From Neospora caninum Liverpool (Eukaryota > Apicomplexa > Conoidasida > Eucoccidiorida > Sarcocystidae): 64,000 nucleotides of DNA. The stretch lies in NCBI RefSeq assembly GCF_000208865.1, contig NC_018389.1, positions 558,001 to 622,000 of the forward strand, read 5' to 3'. The notes beneath the pieces are model-generated. The model was not told the DNA's origin. It worked only from the letters and a program-made list of their open reading frames with translations, and ran no database searches. Shown here one piece after another: positions 1 to 11,077 of this stretch. Positions within the stretch are counted from its first letter, which is position 1. Each line of letters begins with the position of its first letter. Made by a program: the position numbers and the translations under genes.

Positions 1-1536
1 GACACGGTGAGAACCCGTCCTTCAAACTGGCGAGAAAGATTTGTTGAAGCAGCTGAAAAACACCAGAAGACGCGAGGGGCGAGCGTCCAGAATTCGCCGA
101 ATTGGTCGGCGAAAACAAACGTAGAAACAGGAAAGAAACGCCCTTGAATCTGCGACGAGACAAAAGGTACCGTACAGCCAGTCGACACGAAACGTTTTGG
201 ACGCAGGGAAACGAAGGCACGGACACCCAGCCTCGGTGATCCGGAGATCGCGCAAAGGCGTGTGAGCATTTGACGCCGTTACGAGAGCCGGGAAAAGAGG
301 AAACAGAAGAAACAGACGAAGGCAGACCGCATGCAGATACATATATATATATATATATATACATAGATACATACATATATATATATATATATATATGGCG
401 TTTGCACGTGTACCGCTCTTTTCTGGCTTGGTTTGGTTGACGAGCTTCCGCTCTCCCTCTGCTTGCTTCTTTGTTTCTTCCCTTTTTCTCGCTCCCTTCT
501 GGTCACCTGCAGAAGGCGGTCAGGATGTTTTTTGAAGAGCGGAGCCGTCTGAGGCAGGCTGGCGATTTTCGCTGCGCAGATGCATGCGTTGGTGCGTACG
601 AGGCCCTCAGCGTCTCCCGTCAGCCGCGAAAGTTGCTCCAGGCAGGTTTGCAGCTGCAGCGCGCGTCGAGGAAGGAGCGAGAAGAGACGGAAAGTCAAGC
701 GGGAAGAGCGAAGAACGAAAAAGGCGCGCCGAAGCAGCCAGGGCAAACAAAGCGAGAGGGAAAAGACCGGAAAAACACACACCTGTCGAAACGGTGAGAC
801 AGAAAGGAAGATGGAGAGAGAGAGGGACAGAGCGAGGAAGACCGAGGGAGCGAGGACGACCGAGGGAGAGAGAGAAAAGGCAGTCGCGGCGACGGACGGT
901 CTCGTGCTGGCGACGTTGCCACACAGGGGGAAGGAGACAAAAGCGGGGTAGAAACGCACGCCCGAAAGACGGCGGCTACCACAGGGAGAAGACGAGCCGG
1001 CAAAACGCACAACCAGACGCAGCGGGCAGAGCCTGTCTCAAAACCACCTAGAAACACAACGGCGAACGACACGCCCCGCCCGTGGGAGAACGCGAGGCTC
1101 TCGCTTGCTCCCCACCGAGACGTGCACGACGCAGCCACCCGTACGAGGCCCTTCGGAATACGCTTCAGGGCCCGAGGACACTCACGGTCTTTTTGTCGTC
1201 TCCAATCTTTGCGCAGACGAGAACGAGAGACTTGACTGTCGCCTCGCGAATGGGCAGCGCAGAGTCGAGCAACCCGAGCATGAGACTGTCGAAGATTCGC
1301 GTGTACAGACTCCGCGGCATCAGGGGATCCAGGACGGGGAACGACGTCAACAATGTGTACCTGCAGAGAAGGCAGAAACCAAGCCATACATCTACGCTCC
1401 CCTCGTCCCCTACACTTCTTCACACGCATCCACACCACGAGACGCACACAACATACACAGCTCTCTCCTGTGTCTCCTGTTTCTGCCTCCCAACACGCAC
1501 ATCTCTCTCTAGCTGTAAATAGATACATACACATAA

Positions 1537-1567
<31 letters not shown>

Positions 1568-1626
1568 TGGATCTATATACGGATCTATATACATATACAT
1601 ATATATACATACATATATACGCATAA

Positions 1627-1708
<82 letters not shown>

Positions 1709-1786
1709 ATCTATATACGGATCTATATACATATACATATATATACATACATATATACGCATAAATATACATATATATATATATAT

Positions 1787-1818
<32 letters not shown>

Positions 1819-1848
1819 GGATCTATATACGCATATATATACATATAC

Positions 1849-1883
<35 letters not shown>

Positions 1884-1886
1884 CGC

Positions 1887-1922
<36 letters not shown>

Positions 1923-2794
1923 CAAAGTGTACGTTGTTTGTGCATGGGTTCTGTGTGGGTGTGTGAGCGTGGTTGTCGCTTTTTGCTCTCGCATTTGTGC
2001 CCTGAGTCCTCTCACCGAATCGCCCTGTCGCTGGATTTGAAGAGTTTCTCCAGGACGTTTCGGAGGCGCCGGCGCTGGCTGTCGTCTCTGGCCGGGCCCT
2101 GCATCCCGGCGGCGACCATGGCGACGCAGCCCACGACCGCAGGCGTCAAGCTGCTGGCCACGCACGCGTCTTTGGAGGAAACTGAGGACTCTGGCGCGCC
2201 GAAACTGCGGATGCTCGGGTCGAGAAGTTTGAGGAGTTCCGGGAGAATCTGTTGCTCCTGGACCGCTTGCGGCAGCGCTGCGTGCGCGGCGGCACCCCCC
2301 TGGGCGGGTGCCTGAAGCATCCGCGGGAGCTCTTGTTCGAAGAAGGCCTCTTTCTCGTACGCTCCCTTCACGTGGACTTCGCGAAGAAACAACAAGCAAC
2401 TGCACGTGCTGCTGCTAAAGTACGCGTCATTCTTCAGCAGATCCGACAGAAAACGCGGAGAAGGCGAGGAAGGGTGGAGGAGGCGGTCGAGGAGCTGTCG
2501 CGCACTCGGCGAGAGGAGGGGCGCGTGCGAGGAAACGGACGACACAGAGAGATCAAAGAGACTCCCGCACGCGCTGCTCCCGTAGCTCGAGTTGCTGAAA
2601 CTCGCGCGACTGGAAGAAAAACTCGCGGGGGTAGAACTCGAAGACAACGTCGTATACGTCCACACAACCAACGAAGCTAAACCCCACCTGGAACACAAGA
2701 AGCAGAGACAAGAACAAGACACGTGCAAGACCAGGACAGAAAAAACAAGAAAACCGCAACTCCAACAACCCACCTACTTCTAGATCTATCCAAC

Positions 2795-2825
<31 letters not shown>

Positions 2826-2861
2826 GTATATATATGTGTGTGTGTAAACATGCATATATAC

Positions 2862-2899
<38 letters not shown>

Positions 2900-3434
2900 A
2901 TGTATCTATATATTTTTATTTGTAAGGGTGTGCATGCATATCAGTATTTCGCTCTATGCAGGTGAAGGCATTCGTTGAAAGCGTCGAGAAAGAAGACGGC
3001 GTTTTTCGATTGATTGCGAGGAGTCTCGGCCTTTCAGGTGCGGATTGTTTTCTCAGCCTTTTTACCAGTCGATCCACTGCGGGGGCAGACCGGGAGGCAC
3101 GCGGTCTGGAGGTTGCCATCCTTGCAGGGCGGCCGCACTCCGGCGCGCATCGGCGATCAGCGTCGCGGGCGGCGCCGAGGCGGTCCGCGCGAGTTCCATG
3201 GCGGCCAGGCGCCAGCTTCCTGGAAAAAGCGCATGCATTCACGTCAGCGGAAAAAGCGCACCCTCTGGGCCCCACTCCAGGCTGCTCAGCACCGACCCTC
3301 AAAATTGTACATGCCCACGTGCACGTTGCTCCACACAAGTCTACAAGCAGGCCTACAACTGCATTTGAAGAGCGCCAGAACGAAGCCATATATATATATA
3401 TATATATATTTATTTATGTATTTATTTACTCATT

Positions 3435-3465
<31 letters not shown>

Positions 3466-4262
3466 TACATGTAGTGATACGTGTAAGAGTTTGCGTGCAT
3501 GTGCAGATGAACTACTGTGTGTGCGGTGCGTGGTCGAGGCGATTTCGACGTGTGCAGCTGGTTTGTTTGCTCTCTCTCATTTTATTTTTTCCCTGGTTTC
3601 TGCGGCGCACCGTTGGCTGTGACGAAGACGCTGAGGGGGTTAACGAGGCCGTGGAGCATGTTACAGGATTCGTGCAGGAAGGCCACGGCGCTGGTGATTT
3701 GGTAGATTCCCCAGACGACATCGGCGACGCAGGCAGCAGCTGCAGCTTCTCTCTCGGCCTTGGCAGTCTTCGCGTCTTCTTCGCATTTCTCGTTCTTGCT
3801 GTCGGCCTCTCCGTTCTCGGATTTCGCGCAGACACTGTGCTGGGAGCTCACCCCTCGCCCGCGGGGCTCCGTCTGTTGCCTCTGGTGTTCGTACAGCAGC
3901 ACGGGCAGCGGCCAGCACTTTTCAGTGACGACGTAGAGAGCCGCATCGCTCTCGTGGGTTTCGAGCGTTTTCAGCACATCTGGGTGAAGGAGCGTCTTGG
4001 CGCGTTGCAGGTGATTGCGCCCCGCAGGCACGTCCGGGGGGAACACGTGAGGAGAGACACCGCCCGACCCGTCTCCTTGCGGTTTCTTTTGCAGGAGGAA
4101 GAGCGACGCAGGCGCCCCGTCGCTCTTCCGGGTGCATGTGAACAGCAAAAAACCGCAAGGCAGCGCAAAGGGAAGGGGGATTTCCTCCCCGACCACGAAT
4201 CCAAACGAGGAGGGGAGGTCCCCCCATTTCCCTCCAAAGCGCCCCAGCAGCGATTGGAGCAT
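1..4262 (-). CDS. SCY1-like pseudokinase (SCYL1 family), 3' end beyond the window
   Basis: Predicted scaffold for Golgi/ER coated-vesicle traffic or tRNA export, the roles known for SCY1 proteins. Exons read from sequence: 4262-3611 (start ATG), 3219-3066, an unresolved part at about 2677-2500, then to 2016, 1360-1186, 653-507 and 52 to the left edge. All resolved junctions keep phase. The first exon has the N-lobe pattern [20 protein letters not shown] and the segment [18 protein letters not shown], where the catalytic HRD is replaced; exon 2 has [10 protein letters not shown] where DFG would lie, so this is a pseudokinase. The HEAT-repeat part is clear: [11 protein letters not shown] joined to [13 protein letters not shown], then [14 protein letters not shown] and [20 protein letters not shown]. 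The intron at 2015-1361 holds a large AT repeat. The C-lobe end between 3066 and 2500 is uncertain; family assignment is firm. Confidence 0.85.
341..395. repeat. (TA)n microsatellite
   Basis: Two runs of alternating TA separated by ACATAGATACATAC, in an intron of the SCY1-like gene between the exons ending at 507 and starting at 52. Confidence 0.9.
1505..1921. repeat. Nested AT-rich tandem repeat (higher-order units)
   Basis: Alternating TA tracts are interrupted by a recurring block beginning GGATCTATATAC and ending CGCATAAATATACATAT. Block starts are at about 1569, 1707 and 1819, so spacings are 138 and 112 bp, and the third copy is altered. The whole array lies in the SCY1-like intron 2015-1361. 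Confidence 0.9.
2793..2915. repeat. (TA)n/(TG)n compound microsatellite
   Basis: Alternating TA runs with a short TGTGTGTG interruption, inside the SCY1-like gene between its second exon and the exon ending at 2016. Confidence 0.85.
3388..3473. repeat. TA/TTTA microsatellite
   Basis: TA runs flank repeated ATTTATTT words in the first intron of the SCY1-like gene (3610-3220). Confidence 0.85.
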
Positions 4263-6841
4263 TCGGAAGTTCCAAAGACGCGAGAGAAGGGGAGCAAGCT
4301 GGTCCTCGTTTTATACATCAAGAGACAAGAAAAGCGAGGCAGGCCTCTCTGGGGCATGAGCCTCCACGTTCGCGTCCAATCTTTCCTTGTTTTCTTGGTT
4401 TTTCTCCGTCGAGTTTCACCGGGGAGCTCGGGCGCTGAGCACACAGCGACCGTCGCTAGACCGGTCTCGGGACAGCCCGATCAGCCGAGGGAATTGGCTC
4501 CTGTGGACTCTCCGTCTCCTTGCGAATCTACCTCGCAGTCGGGCCCACACGCGATTCTCTTCGAAAAGCCGACGCGGTGATAAGGATCTTCTTCGCGCGG
4601 ATATTTCGCTCCTTCGCAAACAGTGCCGGGGCAACTTCGGTTCGGGGTCCGGCGGTTCAGCCGGCGCGAGATTTAGGTGACAGAGAGAATCCGCGAGAAA
4701 AGGGTGAAGAGAACAGAGAATAAGAGGGAGAGAAAGAGAATGAGAGAGAAGAACAGGTTAAACGAACAGGTTAAACGAGAAACGGCGAGACAGGGAGAGA
4801 AGGAGAGAGTAAGACGACAGGGGGGAAGAAGGCGCGATATGAAAGAGAAGCGACCTACAGGGCGCCGCGTGTCACCCCTGAACACGACCGGGATTCCCAG
4901 GCGGGGCGTTTCGGGGAAAGGAGATAGGAGATAGCCGGAGAAAGAGACGACTGGGGGAGCAGCAAGTGCGGAAAGAAGAGAGATTCCGGCAACGCGCTAG
5001 AGCAACAAGGTTCAGGGAAAACCTTTTACTTCACTCTCTTCGCCATGTCTTCACGGCAAAGGGGCCCTACACAACGGGGGACCCAGCAGTGTCCTTTGGC
5101 GGGTGACTAGACTTGCATCTTCAGTCGCTAAACAAGGAGGAGAACAGGGTTCAGGAGCACTTCTTCTTCTCCCGGCTTCTAGAGAAAAGAGAAAAAAGTG
5201 TCGATAATCCAGGGGAGGGTAAGGAGAGCTCCGTTGCATGCGGAGAGGAGGACGCGTCAGCCTCACAGAAAAACTCAGGCACGGCAGGGGAAGGAGAAAA
5301 ACGCGGATTCCTGTGTTTCAGAAACGGGTCCTGACCGCAGCAAGCAGCCTTGTTGCTGAGAGAAGAAGTCAGTTGTGGTGGACGAAGGAACCGAGCAAAG
5401 AGTGGAGGCCATGAGGACGCAGCTGCTTGAGAAGACAAAACCCGCTGTTTCTCTGCATGCGCCGAGCAGATGCATGAACGAGAGAGCGGGAGCGCGAGCA
5501 GTCGACCGGTACGCACATCCTCAAACGAACACCGACAAGCGTGGAGACGGAGTCGACGGGAACTTTCCAGTTACTTCGAAAGCGAATCTCGTGCTCTGTG
5601 TGAGACGTAAGACTTGGCACAGCAGAGGCGTCTCTTGTACGGGGTTTCACGCCGTCCTCCGTGACCGGCTGTCCAAAAAAATCGTCAGGCCAACAAAGAG
5701 ACGTTTCCTCTGGTTCGCTAGAGCCGCCACAACGCTTCCGGCAAATGGAAACATCTGCAGCGAACAGCCAAAGCGTTAGGTTTTCTTGCAATCTTCCCCA
5801 TACCGAAAGAATAACGGGGGGTTCAGAGAGCACTCTAGGATAAGGCCCTGGATACAGAACCGAGACTTTCCTCGTCCACGCAACACGCTGCGGTGTCGAT
5901 ACACCCCGAGGGGTTCCAGTTTCTGGAACCGGTCTTTTCCTGCGCTTTTGGCAGGTCGAAAGGCGAACAGCCGCCGTAGCTGTGTGGGTCTTTTCGCTCC
6001 GTGGGCACGATGAGACATGCAATTCCCCCTCTACAGACACTGGCAGAACCGATAGTCGAAGCGTCACAAAGAGACACGAGAGATCCAGTGATTTGTCGAG
6101 TGTTCTTGGGCTCCATCCCTGTGGCCAAGCGATGCGCACCCCGGCGAGCGTCTCGGCGCGGAAAAAAACCCCGGTGGGTTGGGGGGGGGGGGGAAGCAAA
6201 GAAACCGCTCGGATTCCCAAACTTCTCCAGGGGAAAGAAGACAGGCACGTCGACGAGCCTGGAATCCCACTCCTGTAGAGCAGACGCAAATGCAACGTCG
6301 CTACTAAGCTGTATACCCTTCAGGAGTGTGCGAGCGAACATGCGAGATGTGTATATAGATATGGAAGCGTGTGGCTTAGAGATAAGGTCGTCAGAGGCCT
6401 AGCCGATTGGCAGTCTCTAAAGCAGGCGCGTGCAGATTGCTCTCTGCTCATGCGTCGCTCTCAGCACATAGTCGGTCCGCGCCTGCGAGGATGTGCAGAG
6501 AAAAGCAAAACAGCCCAGGAAACGGAGGATCTGTCTCAGACTATTTTCGAGAGGCGGCGCTCTTGTCCATTTGGCTGAAGTCTCATGGTCAGGACGTTTC
6601 TATCCGAAACGTGGTGAACAAGACTGCTTCTACAAGCGCCTGCATGCGTACCGGTAGGCAGAAGACGCCTTTAATTGCAGAAGCTACGGTCGACGTGTAA
6701 AGTGTAGACGGACACCCTCAGGTCGACACTGCCAAGAATGGAAAACGCGCTGAAGCGGCGACTTTTCCATTCTCGTCGAGCAGAAGGCTAATCGGCCTGT
6801 GCTCTCAAGACAGGGCTTTCCTCGGGGAAGAAGTTCCACGC
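4263..6841. other. Intergenic spacer with no recognised gene
   Basis: This lies upstream of the SCY1-like gene and downstream of the 9066-6842 gene, both on the minus strand. ORFs here are short, occur in several overlapping frames, and show no family motif. A purine-rich tract lies at about 4680-4830 and a 13-base G run at 6181-6193. It probably holds the SCY1-like promoter and 5' UTR plus the 3' UTR of the next gene. Confidence 0.6.
6181..6193 (+). repeat. Poly-G run
   Basis: Thirteen consecutive G residues in the spacer upstream of the SCY1-like gene. It could form a G-quadruplex-prone or slippage-prone site; no function is claimed. Confidence 0.9.
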
Positions 6842-7287
6842 TCAGAACGAAAAGGGGTGGACCGTGAATCCCCCCAAGCCGAGCTCGCGCCTCGCAGCTT
6901 CTGTTTGTGCACGTATGGTGGGCATCGAAAGCCGGTATTTTTGGAGGTGGGTGTCTTCTCTTTCATCGGTGTTGCGTGCATCTCGGGAAGATAGCCAGAA
7001 GCTGGAACTCGGCCCACCTGGAGACTGAACTAGCGACACTGTGGGCATCTGCCCCGAGGCCGCATCCTGCAGGCTGAAGCACTGCATCAGCGCCTTGTAG
7101 AGATCGGATGTCGCAGAGCCTAAAGTCCTCTCGAGCTCTGACCCGTCCAGAAAAAAACACATCCGCCCGGTGAACAGGCAACGCCTCCATGAACAGGTGA
7201 GTGCGTGCGAAGATGCATCTGCGTATCTACACCATCGTGGCCGCCAACATACGTGTATATATCTCCATCTATCTATAACCACATCTA

Positions 7288-7322
<35 letters not shown>

Positions 7323-7340
7323 ATATATATATATATATAT

Positions 7341-7371
<31 letters not shown>

Positions 7372-7451
7372 TAGAAATGTTTGACTTCTTCGGCATTCCT
7401 ATGCCTGCGTAGATCTCTGTGCCTATCCATTTATCGAGTCTGAATATACAG

Positions 7452-7483
<32 letters not shown>

Positions 7484-9066
7484 TTGTGTATGAGGTGGAG
7501 TGCCTTTCCATACCGGCAACAGGGCTGGCGTGTATATCGGTGGGGACAAGTTTTTCCTTTATAGAATGTTTTTGATTTTTCCCAACGTGTATTGCATGCA
7601 TCTGTGTGCGGGTCTCCACCCAACCTCCACTGTGCAGAACTTCCGAGGTTGCTGAGTTCATCTCTTTCCTCAGCGAAAACAAGCCGCGCCCCGGAGCACC
7701 GCGACGCGTCCGCGTTCCTCGCCTCGCTCTCCGCAAGCGAGGTGACAAGGCTCACCTTTGTGAGCACTGTCGACAGTCGTCACTCCGGGATCGATTGTGA
7801 TGCTAAATTTCCACTGCTTGAGGGATTCATTCCAGCCTTCTGTTTGCGCGAGCGCCTCCCGAGACAGTTGCAGTGTCTGTTCCAGAAACACGGGAAAGGC
7901 TCGACGCGAAACTCTCGGAGCAGAATGGCGATGCCGTCGCCTCCGCGGTTGATGAGTTTCGGGCCCCAACGCGCGCCTTCTGTGCACCCTGCTCTGGTTT
8001 TGGCGCGACTCCACGTCCTGCGTCGACTTCCCAAGTAATGCTGACGCGCGATCACCCCATGTTACGAACGGGGGACTTCGCCTCCAGACGCGTTTTCGTT
8101 TTCCTTCCCTTCGTTCGACAGTCTTCTGTCTCCCTGTCCCGTGCTGCGCCTCACGCGCCCCTCTTTCTAGCCTGCGCGGTGCCGTCTTTGCTTACTCGCC
8201 CGTCCCTCTCCCTTTCTTCCTCTCACTTTTCTTCAGTATCTCGCTGTCTCCCTCTCTGTCTCTCGCTTCCACGCCCCTTCAGCCGCACCCCGTTTGCCGT
8301 CTGTCTTCATTGCGGCGCTTCCTCTCTTTCCTCCCCCTCCCTCTTCCTGGATCTTTTCCCCAAAAACGCTTACTTTGGCAAGTGTGGCGAGAAGATCCGG
8401 GGCGCAATACTCGAATTGCGCCTCTCGCTGCGCCTCCGTTCCCAGCGAAACGCCAGTCGGAAGGTTGACTTGGAAGATCTCTGCCGAAAAGAAATGGGTC
8501 AGATTTTCATGCATACACAGGTATACGTCTGCATGTCCTTGCACTTCAACACGTCTCTCCTTTCGCAGACTGGCGTATACGCGTGTGTCGGATGGCGTAC
8601 ACTCCGCCGGACTCAGGGAAGTCGTCGCGGCTTCAGTTTTCGTCTCCGATTCTTTTTATCGCCTTTGAGAGAGGCTGGTCAGAAGGCCGGCTACGAATCG
8701 GGTTCCACCCCCGACACGTCCATCGCCTACAAAGGTTCACTTTTTTTTTGCGTTTTCTCGTTTGAATCTAAAACGCGCACACAGCATCTGTCCTCCTTCC
8801 TTACTCGTGCCGCCTGCGCACGAGCGCTCTTCTGACAGGGCGGGGCAATCGACGGCTGGGTCTATGAACGCTTCGGCATACTGCAGCACAAATTCAAAGA
8901 AGAGCGAGAAGCGACATGCGCAAAAGCTGAGATCTCGACTCTTTCCCGCAGCGGCGTCAGCCTTTCCTGTCCCGCTTTTGAGGATGGGGCGCGCATTTGC
9001 GGGACCGCCGTCGGCTTCTGCGTCTCCGTCCAATGCAAGTTCCGTGCCTGACCGCGCTGATGCCAT
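6842..9066 (-). CDS. Unidentified multi-exon protein
   Basis: I do not recognise this family. The first exon, 9066-8805, starts MASARSGTELALDGDAEADG and includes SLFFEFVLQYAEAFIDPAVD before a GTAAGG donor. A further exon at 8480-8374 reads IFQVNLPTGVSLGTEAQ and ends at GTAAGC. Another ends at 7756 with LKQWKFSITIDPGVTTVDSA and a GTGAGC donor. The last exon, 7218-6842, contains CFFLDGSELERTLGSATSDL and stops after TVHPFSF. Phases agree for the last intron and for the entry into the 8480 exon, but the exon between 8805 and 8480 and the start of the 7756 exon are unresolved. No signal peptide, membrane segment or catalytic motif is visible. A mixed alpha/beta soluble protein seems likely; function is unknown. 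Confidence 0.5.
7262..7374. repeat. Inverted microsatellite (CTAT)n-(TA)n-(ATAG)n
   Basis: A (CTAT)n arm at 7285-7322, an AT core at about 7320-7344 and an (ATAG)n arm at 7341-7374 are reverse complements over about 34 bases per arm, giving a near-perfect hairpin or cruciform. It lies in the last intron of the 9066-6842 gene. Confidence 0.9.
7446..7486. repeat. (TA)n microsatellite
   Basis: Alternating TA with one CATA interruption, in the same intron as the inverted microsatellite. Confidence 0.85.
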
Positions 9067-11077
9067 CTCCCCGAGAGCGGCTTTTTGACAAAACTACGAG
9101 ACAAACAATTCGCCCCCTCTACTCGTATCTCTCTTTGTCGATACAGGTGCACATGCATGCACATACAGAGTTATCGTTCCGTATGAACGCATGTGCACAC
9201 ACGTCTACACACGGAAATATGTGTAAATGTGTGGATAGACCGGTGTGTATTGTGTGTGTAGGCGAGTGGGAGGAGGCGTCAAAGGAAGCGTTTCTGGAAT
9301 CTGTTTCCGTGTTTTCTCGTGCTGTTCCGCGGCGGATGCAGCAATCGAACGGGGACAAATGCGAAGAGATAAGAGATTCCTGTTTCTTCCTTGAGAGATG
9401 CCTTAAAAGCACTCACCTCGATCGATCGCGACCGCTTCGCGGTGTTTTGAGAGCACTGTTTGTCGCAGGCGGTCCATTCAGACCACGCAGTGACTTGGCA
9501 GTGGCAACCTGACAGACAGGTAAAGGAACTCTACGCTAATACAAAAGGATTAATTATGTCCATTTGTGCATCTAAGTTGATACTCAGTTATATAATTTTG
9601 ACGCAGATCGCCGTGGTATTCCGAGGGGCAACCGAGAGGAGAGCGAGGGCCTCGGAGGAAAAGAGGATTCCCTGCTCCACTAGACCGCGACTTACCAAAG
9701 GGGGCCAAGCCCGCGAACAAGGAACATATCTTCCTGCCTGCTGCAATGTCTTCCAAACCTGGACCGAATCACAAAACACACAGCTCAGCACACAACAGCA
9801 CTAGGTTCTCACGACTCACTCTTTCAGAGGGCCAGGAAACGTTACAAGAAGCTGGGCAAGACAGAGCACAGACGTCGACATAGATTGCTTCTGGTTGGTT
9901 CGATATGAGGTTTTTCTTCGTGTATCGAACGTCATCGATGTTTGCCTAATTCGTCATTGCTGGGGGGATGAGCGGCCGCTGTAGGTCATCGTACACTGCA
10001 ACGGACAGTCACAATGGAGCCTTTCACCCACGTGAAAAAATCCTGTGGTGCGCAGCGGCTCTTCCATGTGGGCGGAGGAAGCTGTGTCTCTTCACACCTT
10101 GTTCGAGATTTGGGAACGAGACGGACGTCTACGATCTCGTTTCTCTGCCTGGCTACGTACTATCGATACTGGACGCCCTTTTGAAGAGGGGTGTCTGTCA
10201 TCCTCAACCAAAGTAACGGTTTGTCTGGAGGCGTCAAGGAGACCGCACTGGGCCCCAAAAAAAGATCTAGAGCGGCGGAGTCTGTCGCCCGGAACAGACA
10301 GATCAAGATACATTTCTACTCCGTCGACACGTCTCCTCCCCATGCTTCCGAATGGCCATCGGGTACTCATGGACATGATTGTCTTCCTCGGTCGACATTC
10401 GGATAAAAATTTGATGTGGCGTCGAAGGATAAACAACTCATTTGTGTCTCTCGAGAGTCAGAGCGGGCACCGTGCCTTTCCAACAGCCACATGCTCTCCC
10501 GAACCACGATTTCGCAATGAGAATGCAGGACTGCTTGTTCGTGCTCCCCTCAAAACCTGTTGTTTTCGGTTCCAGGAGGCGAGGGCGCTTGCTGCCGGAT
10601 GGAAAACGACGCGATTGCAGCGTTTGCAGTGTCACGTGCTTTGTTTTCCGACATACTTTCGGCCGAATACGTCGCGATGTGGTTGGTCTCCTCGTCACTC
10701 GGCATGCACTGAGTTATGAGTTGAGAAAGGGTAGTCGGCGGCCCCTGAAGAGCGGCTCCGAGCTCTGCACGTTCGAACCACATTTTTGGAAAACGATCAT
10801 GTCGGGCCTCCAACAGCGGGGGTTTCCAGGCGTGCCAGGGGTAATAACGGTAGAGTCGAGAGTTTACGACTACCGCATCTTCTTGCCTCTTCTTCTACGC
10901 GGCAATACGATGTGACAAAGTCCGGATTTCTGTGTTGAGACGCTGCGGCGCTCGGCAGACGCTCTTCACATTCACAAAAACGAATCGTCTGTGCACCCCG
11001 AAGGCAACGTTTTGTGAGCGTCTCCCTAGGCGGGTCGGCGGGTTCCTTGTGGGAAAACCTCACTCCGCAGGACCTCT
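9067..11077. other. Spacer between two minus-strand genes, no gene resolved
   Basis: It contains scattered ORFs of 60-220 codons on both strands, none with a family motif or a consistent chain of splice phases. A short AT-rich patch lies at 9535-9600. Minus-strand stretches at about 9790-9590 and 10440-10150 are open but could not be linked to neighbours. It probably holds the 3' UTR of the TSP1 gene and the promoter of the 9066 gene. Confidence 0.5.

Noticed and set aside
1353..2315. ORFs of long Tyr-Ile repeats over TA tracts
   Set aside because: These are translations of (TA)n microsatellites inside an intron, not proteins. The same applies to ORFs at 2723-2965, 7170-7352 and 27762-27971.
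10045..10719. Plus-strand ORF of 224 codons
   Set aside because: No recognisable motif, and minus-strand frames are open across the same bases; not linked to any splice chain.
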